NCBI GenBank assembly: GCA_963726105.1
Contig: CAVSBJ010000025.1
Coordinates: forward strand, 19,560-83,559
Length of the DNA: 64,000 bases
Source of the DNA: Roseiarcus sp963726105
GTDB taxonomy: Bacteria > Pseudomonadota > Alphaproteobacteria > Rhizobiales > Beijerinckiaceae
Direction: 5' to 3'
The notes below the pieces were generated by a model. That model saw only the letters and a list, made by a program, of their open reading frames with translations. It was not told the origin of the DNA and made no database searches. A program made the translations under genes and the position numbers. Below are positions 53,802-63,103 of this stretch, one piece after another (the stretch's first letter is position 1; each line of letters opens with the position of its first letter).

Positions 53802-56800
53802 ATGGCCCATCGCGCGCCGCGAGTCTTCACGATTCCCTCTGGGGCTCCGTTTCTGCCGACCCTGAGCCGTGCGCTTCTGGACGGGGCGCTCATCGACAGG
53901 TTCCCCGGCGATGGCGGGCCGATGGCGCTGGCCGACGCCACGATCTATGTGCCGACGCAACGCGCGGCTCAGGCGCTCGCTAAAGCGCTGCTCTCGGCAA
54001 GCGGCGGGCGAAGCCTGCTGCTGCCTCGCATCGCACCCCTTGGCGCCTTCGAGCCTGACGAGACAGCGACACTCTTCGATCCCGATGGCGAGGAGATTCG
54101 CCGCGGGGCCGTGCCTCCCGCGGTTGGCGCTTTGACGCGCCGCCACGCGCTCGCGACCCTGACCCGCGCCTGGGGAAAGGCGCTGGGGGGCGCTGTTCGC
54201 GAGGTCGACACCGACGGGCGGCTTATCGTCGATCCGGCCGAGCCAGCGTTGGTCGCGGCGACGCCTGCGCAGGCCTACGCGCTTGCTGGCGACCTCGCGG
54301 CGCTCATCGACGACATGATCATCGAGGGCGCGCCCTGGTCGAGGCTCGGAACGCTCGCGCCCAGTCTATATGATTCCTATTGGCGCATCACTCTCGATTT
54401 CCTCAAGATCGCCTTCGCCCACTGGCCCGAATGGCTGGCCGAGCGCGGCCTCATCGACCGGGCGCAGCGGATCGCCCTTCTGATCGAGGACGAGATCAAG
54501 GCGCTCGAGGGATCTCGACGCGGTCCGACCATCATCGCCGGCTCGACCGGCGCCAATCGGGCGACCGCCCGCTTGATCGCGGCGATCGCTCGCGCGCCAC
54601 AGGGCGCGGTCGTGCTGCCCGGCCTCGACCTCAACCTCGACGATCGCACATGGGCGATGATCGGCGCGACAGACGAGGCGTCGCTCGGACTCGCGGGTCA
54701 TCCGCAGGCCCTGCTGCGTCGTCTGATTGGCGAGATCGGAGTCAAGCGTGCGGATGTCACGCCTCTCGGCTCACCCACGCCTACGCTTGAGGCGCGGTCC
54801 GCTTTCCTCAGCGAGGCGCTTCGTCCTGCAGAATCGACGGATCGTTGGCGCGAGCGGGGGTGGACATTGTCGCCGCTGGCTCTCGCCGCCGCGCTTCAAG
54901 GCGTCACAATCATGGTCGCCGACAACGAGACTGAAGAAGGCTTGGCGCTGGCGATCGCGATGCGCGAGGCGCTGGAGACGCCCGGCATGACCGCGGCCCT
55001 CGTCACGCCCGATCCCTCGATCGCCCGCCGCGTCGCAGCCGAGCTTGCCCGATGGGGGATCGAGGTCGAAGAGTTGGCCGGGAGGACATTGGCTCAAAGC
55101 CCGGCCGGCGTACTGGCGAGACTTATCCTTGAGGCGGCGATCGAGTTCACGCCGCGTTCGTTTCTCGCGCTCCTTGCGCATCCGTCAGTTCGCTTCGGTC
55201 GCTCGCTTGGGCGGGTCGAGGCCACGACGCGGGCGCTGGAGCTTGCGGTCTTTCGCGCTGTTCCGATTGCGTCGCTGGACCAACTCGAATTGGCGTTCAC
55301 GGCCGCGCGCACGGCGGCCGATGACAGGCACGCGCATCCTGCCATCCGCCGCATTGGCGAGGCCAACCGACTTGCAGCGGAGACGCTTGCGCGCGACGTG
55401 GCGAGCGCGCTCGCCCCCTTGCGCGCCCTCGGGCCCAACGCATCCTTGCGCCACTGCCTCATTCAGCATCGGGCTGCGATCGCCGCTGCGACTGCGGGAC
55501 CCGACGGCTCACCGGAGGCCGCGTACGGGTTCGAGCAGCTGATCGAGCTCATGGACGAATGGAGCGAGGCGGCGGCCGGGACCTTCCCCACGGCGCTCAA
55601 CGAATACGCCGCCTTGTTCGACGACGCGTTGACTGCGGCGCGCGCTCCGCCGGCGAGAGGCGGACACCCGCGCCTCGTGATCCTTGGCCTCCTTGAAGCG
55701 CGTCTCTTGAGCTTCGATCGCGTTCTTTTGGCGGGCCTCGACGAAACGGTCTGGCCGCCCGCGGTCGAGACCGACGCCTTTCTCAATCGGCCAATGCGCG
55801 CCGCGCTCGGCCTTTCCGCGCCGGAGCGGCGCATCGGCCAGACGGCGCATGATTTCGTCGCCGCGCTCGGCGCGCGAGAGGCAATTCTGAGCCGGGCGAA
55901 GAAGCGCGGTGGCCAGCCGACTGTCGCCTCTCGCTTTCTGCAGCGCATGGCGGCTGCGGCTGGTCCCTTGGCGATGGAGGAGCCGGAAGAGCGCGGCGAG
56001 CTTTATCTCACGTTCGCGCGCGCTCTCGATCGACCGGCAGATTTCGAGCCACAGCGAAGACCAGCCCCGCGCCCTGCAGTTGAACTCCGCCCAAAGGCGC
56101 TGAGTGTCACTCGAATCGAGACTTTGCGCCGCGATCCTTACGCGATCTACGCCGAATATATTCTCCGATTGAAGACGCTGGAGGCTGTCGAATGCGAAAT
56201 TGGGCCGCGCGAAACGGGAATGGCCTGGCACGCGACACTGCAGCATTTTGTCGAGGCTTATCCGTCCGGCGCTCTCCCATCGGAGGCGCGCGATCGTCTC
56301 CTTTCCATGGCGCGAACATGCTTTGCTCTGCTCAGCGACGATCCGGCTTTCGCCCTCCACTGGCCGAACATCGAAAAAGGCCTCGACTTCTTCCTCGCCT
56401 TCGAGCGCGATACACGCGACTCGGTCGCGCAAGCCTGGGTCGAGCGGCAGGGCGCGCTTGACGTGCCGCTGGCGAATGGAACTCTGTTCAAGCTCAGCGC
56501 ACGGGCAGATCGAATCGATTTTCTGCAATCCGGGGGCGCGCGGCTCATCGACTACAAAAGCGGAGCGCCGCCGGCCGCCAAGGACGTCAAGGCGGGATTC
56601 TCCCCGCAACTCACGCTGGAAGCGGCGATGCTGCAGCAGGGAGGCTTCGAGGGGCTGCCGTCGCTGCAAACCGAGCAGGCGATTTATCTCAAGGTTGGAG
56701 GCGCGGCGGGCGGCGAAGAAAAGCACGCTGGCGGAAAGAATGAGAACATCGGCCGTCTGGCCGAGCAACATTTTGCCGGGCTCAAGATGCTGCTCGACGC

Positions 56801-56939
56801 CTTCGCCTGCGAGGATACACCCTATCTGTCAGTCCCCTTCCCTAAATTCGTGCCCCGCTTTTCCGATTACGACCATCTCGCGCGGATCAAGGAATGGTCG
56901 GCGACCGGAGGCGAGAGCGATACCGGGGATGCGCAATGA
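53802..56939 (+). CDS. addB: double-strand break repair protein AddB
   Basis: The nuclease/helicase-like subunit of the AddAB recombination machine that resects DNA ends for RecA. 1045 residues, the usual size for the alphaproteobacterial form. The N-terminus VFTIPSGAPFLPTLSRAL and IYVPTQRAAQALAKALL start the inactive helicase fold. The C-terminal RecB-type nuclease motif is in ARADRIDFLQ followed by RLIDYKSGAPP near residue 915 (Asp-Tyr-Lys). The stop overlaps the addA ATG. Confidence 0.95.
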   Translation: MAHRAPRVFTIPSGAPFLPTLSRALLDGALIDRFPGDGGPMALADATIYVPTQRAAQALAKALLSASGGRSLLLPRIAPLGAFEPDETATLFDPDGEEIRRGAVPPAVGALTRRHALATLTRAWGKALGGAVREVDTDGRLIVDPAEPALVAATPAQAYALAGDLAALIDDMIIEGAPWSRLGTLAPSLYDSYWRITLDFLKIAFAHWPEWLAERGLIDRAQRIALLIEDEIKALEGSRRGPTIIAGSTGANRATARLIAAIARAPQGAVVLPGLDLNLDDRTWAMIGATDEASLGLAGHPQALLRRLIGEIGVKRADVTPLGSPTPTLEARSAFLSEALRPAESTDRWRERGWTLSPLALAAALQGVTIMVADNETEEGLALAIAMREALETPGMTAALVTPDPSIARRVAAELARWGIEVEELAGRTLAQSPAGVLARLILEAAIEFTPRSFLALLAHPSVRFGRSLGRVEATTRALELAVFRAVPIASLDQLELAFTAARTAADDRHAHPAIRRIGEANRLAAETLARDVASALAPLRALGPNASLRHCLIQHRAAIAAATAGPDGSPEAAYGFEQLIELMDEWSEAAAGTFPTALNEYAALFDDALTAARAPPARGGHPRLVILGLLEARLLSFDRVLLAGLDETVWPPAVETDAFLNRPMRAALGLSAPERRIGQTAHDFVAALGAREAILSRAKKRGGQPTVASRFLQRMAAAAGPLAMEEPEERGELYLTFARALDRPADFEPQRRPAPRPAVELRPKALSVTRIETLRRDPYAIYAEYILRLKTLEAVECEIGPRETGMAWHATLQHFVEAYPSGALPSEARDRLLSMARTCFALLSDDPAFALHWPNIEKGLDFFLAFERDTRDSVAQAWVERQGALDVPLANGTLFKLSARADRIDFLQSGGARLIDYKSGAPPAAKDVKAGFSPQLTLEAAMLQQGGFEGLPSLQTEQAIYLKVGGAAGGEEKHAGGKNENIGRLAEQHFAGLKMLLDAFACEDTPYLSVPFPKFVPRFSDYDHLARIKEWSATGGESDTGDAQ

Positions 56940-59900
56940 GCCGGTCTCTCGCCATTCCCGAATCCCTGAGACAGCGGCAGACCCGGGCGTCGAATCCGAG
57001 GACATCGGCTTGGGTCTCCGCCAACGCCGGCAGCGGCAAGACTCATGTCCTCACACAGCGGGTGCTGCGCTTGCTGCTGGACGGGACGCCGCCAGCACAG
57101 ATCTTGTGCCTCGCTTACACCAAGGCAGCGGCCGCCAACATGGCCGACCGTGTCTTCAGCAAGCTTGCGCAATGGACGAGCCTCAGCGACGGCGCCCTGG
57201 CGAAGGCAATTGTCGAGACCGGAGCGGACGCGCCGGGGCCAAGCGACCTCATCTTCGCGCGACAATTGTTCGCGCGCACGATTGAAAGCCCTGGCGGCCT
57301 CAAGATTCAGACGCTGCACGCCTTCGCCGAACGCCTGCTGCGCCTCTTTCCCTTCGAGGCGAACGTCCCAGCCCATTTCAACGTTCTCGACGAAAGCGAT
57401 TCAAAGCGGCTCTTGCTTGAGGCGCGCGACGCGGCGCTCGTCGAACTCGGCGCGTCGAGCGAGACCGCGAGCGCGCTCGACCTGGTGGCGCGCGAGTCAG
57501 GCACAACGCAGTTTGGTGAGCTTCTGACGGAGGCGCTCGGTCGCGCCGAAATCTTCGCCGCTCACGACGACGCGCCGGGCTACGCCGAGGCGCTTCGCGC
57601 TCCCCTCGGTCTTGCACCCGGCGTGACAATAGAGAGCATCGAGACCGAAATGCTCGGCGGCGACGTCGGCCGCATACGACGCGAGCGATGGGCGCAGGCC
57701 CTTGATGCTGGCACGAAACAGGATCGCGCCTTGGCCGAGAGCCTCCGTGCCGCGAACGAGAACGGCGCGAGCCAAGTTCGCGTCCCGGCGCTGCTCGACG
57801 CGTTTTTCAAAGACGATGGGGAGGGCGAGCCCCGGGGGGGGCAGAAGGCCCAGGTGACGACCAACAGCTTGTGCAAAAAGTCTCCGTGGCTAGAGAACGA
57901 TCTGCGTCGCGAGCAGGATCGGTTGCTCCCCTTGCGCGAGCGCAGGCGGGCGGCGCTTACGCTTGAGCGCAGCGCCGCCTTGTTCGTCGTCGCCCGATCG
58001 ATCCTGACAGCGTTCGCGCGGATGAAGGCCGAGCGCGGCGCGCTCGATTTCAATGACCAGATCGCACGCGCGCTGGCGCTGGTGACGCATTCGAGCGCCG
58101 CATGGGTGCTGCACAAGCTCGACTACGGGCTCGATCACCTGCTCCTTGATGAGGCTCAGGACGCGTCCTATCCGCAATGGGGCATCCTTGCGGCGCTCAG
58201 CGCCGAGTTTTTCGCCGGCGCCGGCGCGCGGTCCAAGAACCGAACCGTCTTCGCAGTCGGCGACGAGAAGCAGTCGATCTTCGCCTTCCAGGGCGCAGCG
58301 CCCCAGATGTTCGCGGAAATGAAGGGGGCGTTCGAAAGGCGTCATCGCGACGCCGAGCAGCCTTTCGCCGAAGTCCCGCTGACCTTCTCGTTCCGATCGT
58401 CGCAGATGATTCTTGACGCCGTCGACATGACTTTCCGGACTGAGCCTGCCTGGCGTGGCGTCGCCACCGTGGGGGAGCCGCCCCCAAAACACGACGCGAT
58501 TCGTCGCGACTTGAAAGGCGTGGTCGAGCTTTGGCCGCCGATCGCCCCAAGCCCCGCGCCTGATCCCGAAGACTGGCGCGTGCTCGAGCAGCCAGCACAG
58601 GACGACCCCCCCGTCGTGCTCGCCAAGCGGATCGCTGAGGTGATCAGAGGCTGGCTGAAAGCGACCTCGCCTGAGCGGGTGATCGATCCGCAATCCGGCG
58701 AAATCAGGCGCATTCGCGAAAGCGATGTCATGATCCTCGTTCGCAGCCGCAACGTTTTTTTTGAGGCGATGATCCGGGCGCTCAAGGCCGCGGATGTGAA
58801 GGCGGCCGGCGCCGACCGGCTCAAGCTCAAAGACCATATCGCGGTGATGGACCTCATCGCGGTCGGCCGCGCGGCGCTGCTGCCGGACGACGATCTGACG
58901 CTGGCGTCTGCGCTCAAGTCGCCGCTCATCGGTCTTGACGACGACGCGCTCATGAAAATTGCAGCGCGACGGAGCGGTTCGCTCGTCGAAGCGCTCCTGA
59001 GCGCGGACGAAGGCGTCGCCAAGGAGGCCGCGCGACGTCTGGCCGCGTGGCGCGGAAGGGCGAAGGCCCTCTCGCCTTTTGCCTTTTATGCACTGCTGCT
59101 CGGGCAGGACGGCGGCCGGCGGGCGCTGATCGGCCGGCTCGGGCCCGAAGCGGCCGATCCGATCGACGAATTCCTGGCTCTGGCTTTGGCGCATGAGCAG
59201 CGCGAGGCGCCGTCGCTGCACAATTTTCTCGCGCAAGTCGAAACGATCGACGTCGAGATCAAGCGGGACATGGAGGTCGAGACCGAGGGCGTGCGCGTCT
59301 TGACCGTCCATGCGGGCAAGGGACTCGAGGCCGCGATTGTCTTTCTGCCCGACGCATGTGGTGGCCCCGATTCGCGGCACGAGCCCAAGCTGCTGCGGCT
59401 TTCATCTCCGCGGCCGGGCGATCCGCCGGTCCTGGCCTGGGCCAGGAAGTCGCTCGAGGACGCCGACGCGGTCGCCGCAGCGCGGGCCGAGGCGCGGGAG
59501 GCTCAGGCGGGCGAACATCGCCGTCTGCTCTATGTCGCCATGACCCGGGCAGCGCAGCGCCTCATCGTCGCCGGCTATGAGACGTCGAAGCGCCGTCCGT
59601 TGGACTGCTGGTGGGATCTCGTCCATTCGGGCCTTGCCCAAGCGCTCGCCGGAGCGCCGGCGCCGTTTCGCGGTGGGGGAACGATCCTGCGATTTGGCGA
59701 GGGCCTGCAGGCTGAGGGCTCGGGCGAAGCGGCCCCCGACCGCGCTCCCGGCTCCCTGCCCGACTGGCTTCTCGCCGCAGCCGCGCCTGAAACCGTCGCC
59801 CCTCCGCTCAGCCCTTCTCGCGCTGGCGACGTTGGCGGGGTCGACCGCGAACGGGCTCTCGAGGGACGGCTAGCGCATGCTCTGCTCGAGATGCTGCCCA

Positions 59901-60364
59901 ATCTCCCCCCGCAACGACGCGCGCCCGCGGCGACGGCCTACCTCGACGCGTGGGGCGGCGCGCTTGCCGAATCAGTTCGCGAAGCCCTCGCCTCGAAGGT
60001 CCTGGCGGCGATCGACGCGCCTGCGCTGAGCCATATTTTCATTCCCGGCTCCCGCACCGAGGTCGCATTGGCGGGACTTCTGCCCCGACCAGGGCGCCCT
60101 GACCTGGCGTATAGCGGCCGTCTCGATCGGCTTGTCGCAACCGGCCAGGGTGTATTGATCGTCGACTTCAAACTCGGCGAAAAACCCGAGCGCCCGGCCG
60201 TTCCCCATGTTGCTCAACTTGCGCTCTATCGCGCCGCTTTGCAGCCGCTTTACCGTGACCAGGAGATCCGAGCGGCCCTCATCTATCTCGATGGCCCGAC
60301 GCTCACGGAGATCAGCGACGAGGCGCTCGACGCCGCTCTCAACACCATTGTCGAAACGATTTAA
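56936..60364 (+). CDS. addA: double-strand break repair helicase AddA
   Basis: A UvrD-like helicase-nuclease. The Walker A is in WVSANAGSGKTHVLTQRVL near residues 27-45, the Walker B in LLLDEAQDASYPQW near 405, and GDEKQSIFAFQGA near 441, then VLTVHAGKGLEAAIVFLP near 790. The C-terminal nuclease motif is YSGRLDRL with VLIVDFKLGEKP near residue 1075. 1142 residues from ATG 56936, overlapping addB (ATGA). Intact, as expected for an essential repair function. The trxA gene that often follows in this order is not seen. Confidence 0.96.
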   Translation: MSRSLAIPESLRQRQTRASNPRTSAWVSANAGSGKTHVLTQRVLRLLLDGTPPAQILCLAYTKAAAANMADRVFSKLAQWTSLSDGALAKAIVETGADAPGPSDLIFARQLFARTIESPGGLKIQTLHAFAERLLRLFPFEANVPAHFNVLDESDSKRLLLEARDAALVELGASSETASALDLVARESGTTQFGELLTEALGRAEIFAAHDDAPGYAEALRAPLGLAPGVTIESIETEMLGGDVGRIRRERWAQALDAGTKQDRALAESLRAANENGASQVRVPALLDAFFKDDGEGEPRGGQKAQVTTNSLCKKSPWLENDLRREQDRLLPLRERRRAALTLERSAALFVVARSILTAFARMKAERGALDFNDQIARALALVTHSSAAWVLHKLDYGLDHLLLDEAQDASYPQWGILAALSAEFFAGAGARSKNRTVFAVGDEKQSIFAFQGAAPQMFAEMKGAFERRHRDAEQPFAEVPLTFSFRSSQMILDAVDMTFRTEPAWRGVATVGEPPPKHDAIRRDLKGVVELWPPIAPSPAPDPEDWRVLEQPAQDDPPVVLAKRIAEVIRGWLKATSPERVIDPQSGEIRRIRESDVMILVRSRNVFFEAMIRALKAADVKAAGADRLKLKDHIAVMDLIAVGRAALLPDDDLTLASALKSPLIGLDDDALMKIAARRSGSLVEALLSADEGVAKEAARRLAAWRGRAKALSPFAFYALLLGQDGGRRALIGRLGPEAADPIDEFLALALAHEQREAPSLHNFLAQVETIDVEIKRDMEVETEGVRVLTVHAGKGLEAAIVFLPDACGGPDSRHEPKLLRLSSPRPGDPPVLAWARKSLEDADAVAAARAEAREAQAGEHRRLLYVAMTRAAQRLIVAGYETSKRRPLDCWWDLVHSGLAQALAGAPAPFRGGGTILRFGEGLQAEGSGEAAPDRAPGSLPDWLLAAAAPETVAPPLSPSRAGDVGGVDRERALEGRLAHALLEMLPNLPPQRRAPAATAYLDAWGGALAESVREALASKVLAAIDAPALSHIFIPGSRTEVALAGLLPRPGRPDLAYSGRLDRLVATGQGVLIVDFKLGEKPERPAVPHVAQLALYRAALQPLYRDQEIRAALIYLDGPTLTEISDEALDAALNTIVETI

Positions 60365-60460
60365 GCGCGGCGCAATCCCAGCTTTTGACTGCAATTCCGC
60401 TGGGGAGCGATGTCGTGATTGCCTTGATGAGGTCGCATTTGCTGGCCAAGGTCGTGCGCG

Positions 60461-61787
60461 ATGACGAGCGGAACGCGTCAGGGCGGGCGCCCGACATTTT
60501 TGTGTTTTGATCTGGGGAAGCTTGGGCGGGGACCACGGCGCGGTTCCGTCTGTGCGGCTGCCGGGCTGAGTCTCGCCGTGCTGCTGGCGGGCGGGGATTT
60601 GGCCGCCCAGGCACAGAAAATCCCTTATGGCATGGTGCCTTACGGCCGTCCTGTCTACAAAAACGGCAAACGAATATTGTGGCATGGCGTGTGGCGGGGC
60701 AGCGCGCTCGGCCGATACGCGCGCCAGTCAGTTGCTCCGACGGCTGCTAAGCCGATTCTTGCGCTCGCGCCGGAACCAGTCCAACCAGAGGTTGCAAAGG
60801 GGTTCACGGTTCTCGCCGACCCCGGCGACGTCAGAGCGAGCCGGATGGCCAGGGATTTTGCGACCGTGATGAGCGCGGATGGCGCGCCAGGGCGCGCCAT
60901 TGTCGGCGGCACGTCGCCGAACGGTCTGGGCAAGGTCGTCAAGAGCGACGTGGCTGACTTCGCGATTGTCTCGCTCGACAGCCTTCTGTCCAGCGCCAAG
61001 GGCGACCCTGAATGGATGAAGCGCGCGCCCTATGTCGCCCGCCTGGCGCCTGAGACTGTGGCGGTGATCGCGCCGCGCGAGGTGAAATCGATCAGCGACC
61101 TGCAGGGAAAAACGGTAAGCTTTGGCGACCTGGACAGCGCCACGTCGACGAGCGGAAGAATGCTGTTTTCCCGTCTGGGCGTGACGGCGACTCAAACCAA
61201 CGAGCCACTGCCGGAGGCGCTCGACAGGCTCTCGGCCGGCAAGGTCGACGCGGTCGTCACCCTCGGCGCGGAAGACTCGCCCGCGCTCAGCGATTTTGGC
61301 GCCGATGGTCGCTTTCATATCGTACCCATCCCGTGGTCGTCGGCTTTCGAGCCCGTGTATGCTCCCGCTCACGTCACCGCGGCCGACCGGCCCAATCTCG
61401 TCAATCCGACCGTTCCGGTCGAAACGATCGGCGAACCGATGGCGCTCGTCGCGCTCGATGCGGCCCCGGGTTCGCCGCGTGCGGATGGACTCGGCCGGAT
61501 TGCGCGGCTCTTCTTTGACAATTATGACGGGTTCCTCGCCGATGGCCGCGATTCGCATTGGCGCGACGTCAATCTGGCGGCTGAGGCCTCGTGGCCGGCC
61601 GGACCCTGGCCCCGAACTCGGCGCTGCGCAAAGCTGGCTCGACGCGAAGAAGCCGTCCGCCGAGGGGTCGCTGGATACGTTCCGCGCCTCGGCCAAGTCG
61701 GCCGCCACATCGGCGAGCTGGCCGAGCGCGGCGGATTCGGATCGACTTTACGAAGGCCTGACGCACTGGCGCGGGCTAATGCAGTAG
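60461..61787 (+). pseudogene. TAXI-family solute-binding protein, frameshifted near the C-terminus
   Basis: An N-terminal hydrophobic signal ends near AAQAQ, then a TAXI-type periplasmic binding fold: FTVLADPGDVRASRMARDFA, IVGGTSPNGLGKV, DFAIVSLDSLLS and VKSISDLQGKTVSFGDL. After RDSHWRDVNLAAEASW (about 61600) the frame changes: the plausible end AAQSWLDAKKPSAEGSLDTF...THWRGLMQ is in the +1 frame and stops at TAG 61785. Without repair the frame runs on into the next gene, giving a false 633-residue fusion. No TRAP permease is near, so the ligand and partner are unknown. Confidence 0.75.
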
Positions 61788-61798
61788 GAGGACGAACG

Positions 61799-62362
61799 CT
61801 GGCTATTTCCTGGAAAGCCCTGTCGAGCGTTCTCGCCGCCGTCATCGCCGGCATGCTGGTGTTGGCGGCCTGGCCTCGGCTCGAGCCCTCGGCCATGCAC
61901 GTCAAGGCGGCGGTCGAGCAGCCGATTTTCGTCACGCCCCTCGCCGTCATCGCCAAGCGGACGGCGCCGGCGATGACGGCGCAGCCGATCGACAAGGTCG
62001 CGATGAACAAGCTCGCGACCGCGCTGCGCGAGCAACCCACCGACCAGGAATCCGTGGGAAGCCTGGGCGAGAAGCTGGCGATCCCGATCGACGAAGGCCG
62101 CAAGCTGTTCGCGGAAGGCCTGGTCGCTTTCGCCAAGGGCGATATCGCCACCGCGCGCGCCTTCTTCGTCAGCGCGACCTCCGCCGGCGACGCCCGCGCG
62201 CTTGTCGCGCTCGGCGACACGTTCGATCCGGCGACTCTGACCCATCTCGGCGTCGTCGGGCTCAAGGGCGATGAAGCCAAGGCCCGTGACTATTACGCGC
62301 GCGCGGTCACCGCCGGGGCGCCCGGGGCTCGCGAGCGCGTGGCGTCCCTGGCGTCGAAATAG
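61799..62362 (+). CDS. membrane-anchored Sel1-like repeat protein
   Basis: About 187 residues. AGGAGG at 61786-61791 (overlapping the TAG of the upstream gene) lies 7 nt before CTG 61799, which would give AISWKALSSVLAAVIAGML after the start, a membrane anchor. The C-terminal part has a tetratricopeptide/Sel1-like pattern: FAEGLVAFAKGDIATARAFF and AKARDYYARAVTAGAPGARE. The CTG start is inferred. In the submitted sequence this region is in frame with the preceding gene because of a frameshift there. The role is unknown; such proteins usually mediate protein contacts. Confidence 0.65.
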   Translation: MAISWKALSSVLAAVIAGMLVLAAWPRLEPSAMHVKAAVEQPIFVTPLAVIAKRTAPAMTAQPIDKVAMNKLATALREQPTDQESVGSLGEKLAIPIDEGRKLFAEGLVAFAKGDIATARAFFVSATSAGDARALVALGDTFDPATLTHLGVVGLKGDEAKARDYYARAVTAGAPGARERVASLASK

Positions 62363-62506
62363 CGGTCCGGCGCGCTAGCTGGCCAGGCACCTTTTTCGCC
62401 GCGCGCACAAGTGTACGCGGGCGAATGATTTCAGAGGCTTAGCTGCGCTTTGGCGCAACTTTGCAACTGGCCGGCTGGGCAGGGGTTTGGGTGAGCCCAC
62501 CTAGGA

Positions 62507-62615
62507 CCTCGTGCCTCAAAGGAGCCCCCGCAAAGCGGGCGTCTCGAAGGACGACCGTTGGCCGCGCCTCCTGGAACGTCCTTCGAGGCCGCTGCGCGGC
62601 GCCTCAGGACGAGGG
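62507..62615. repeat. pair of inverted palindromic (REP-like) elements
   Basis: The left element (62507-62553) and right element (62577-62615) are in opposite orientation. Each reads CGTCCTTCGAG, an inner GC hairpin, and CTC-A-GGACGAGG-like ends: the right one is CGTCCTTCGAGGC, CGCTGCGCGGC, GCCTCAGGACGAGG. Palindromes with these ends are widespread between genes in Hyphomicrobiales. A head-to-head pair suggests a BIME-like unit. Confidence 0.8.
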
Positions 62616-62652
62616 GCCATACGGTCTGGAAACAGGTCGAAAATCCTCCCGA

Positions 62653-62762
62653 TAAACGCTCTTAAACGCCTCTAAACGCGCCTAAACGCGAGTAAACATG
62701 CTGGCGTTTGCTAGCGTTTATTTTTTCGAATCGGGACTTTTCAATGGGTTACGGGCGATTCA
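62653..62762 (+). repeat. 110-bp structured 3'-end repeat, copy D
   Basis: Units TAAACGCTCT, TAAACGCCTC, TAAACGCGCC, TAAACGCGAG (62653-62692), loop TAAACATG, inverted arm CTGGCGTTTGCTAGCGTTTA (62701-62720), T6, and the tail CGAATCGGGACTTTTCAATG and onward, 110 bp in all. Its left units are the closest to consensus. The best stem here is slipped: 62683-62697 pairs with 62706-62720 (14 of 15, one wobble). It lies 290 nt after the Sel1-like gene and is convergent with the DUF1828-like gene. Confidence 0.87.
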
Positions 62763-62935
62763 AATAGCGAATTCCGCCTCGTCTCTGGCGCCTGCTCAAC
62801 GATCAGGTCTGTCGCATCCTTCCTCTCCATCTTCGAACGGGCCACCTCCGGGCGATGCGTCCAGTCCGGCGAAGAGAAATGCATAACACCTTTTCTATTT
62901 TTTGGCAAGACAAAACGCGGATCTTCTCCAAGGCT

Positions 62936-63051
62936 GTCATGGCCAGGCTCGACCCGGCCATCCACGCATCGCCACCGGCCGCTGCCAGTCTGGATGTTAA
63001 TCTCGTAAATCAGTGTTCACGTGGATGGCCCGGTCAAGCCCGCTCAATGAC
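62936..63051. repeat. long imperfect inverted repeat (intergenic element)
   Basis: The left arm GTCATGGCCAGGCTCGACCC (62936 onward, ending CCATCCACG at 62966) and right arm CGTGGATGGCCCGGTCAAGC (63020 onward, ending CAATGAC at 63051) are near-complementary over about 31 bases, with a 53-base centre. Arms of this sequence type are common intergenic palindromes in Hyphomicrobiales. With the REP pair and copy D it forms a cluster of three repeat families in 550 bp. Confidence 0.75.
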
Positions 63052-63103
63052 GAATCCGAGATGGCCACGCCGGAGAAAAGGGCACAAGACCCCGGCGGAC
63101 CTC

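Noticed and set aside
60461..62362. One 633-residue fusion protein
   Set aside because: The middle is Arg-rich nonsense in that frame, while the other frame gives a sensible C-terminus and stop followed by a perfect ribosome binding site.
62653..62720. Possible CRISPR array or plasmid-type iterons in the 10-nt repeats
   Set aside because: Units are 10 nt with no spacers, occur only four in a row plus an inverted pair, and no cas or rep gene is near. The stem-loop with T tract explains them better.
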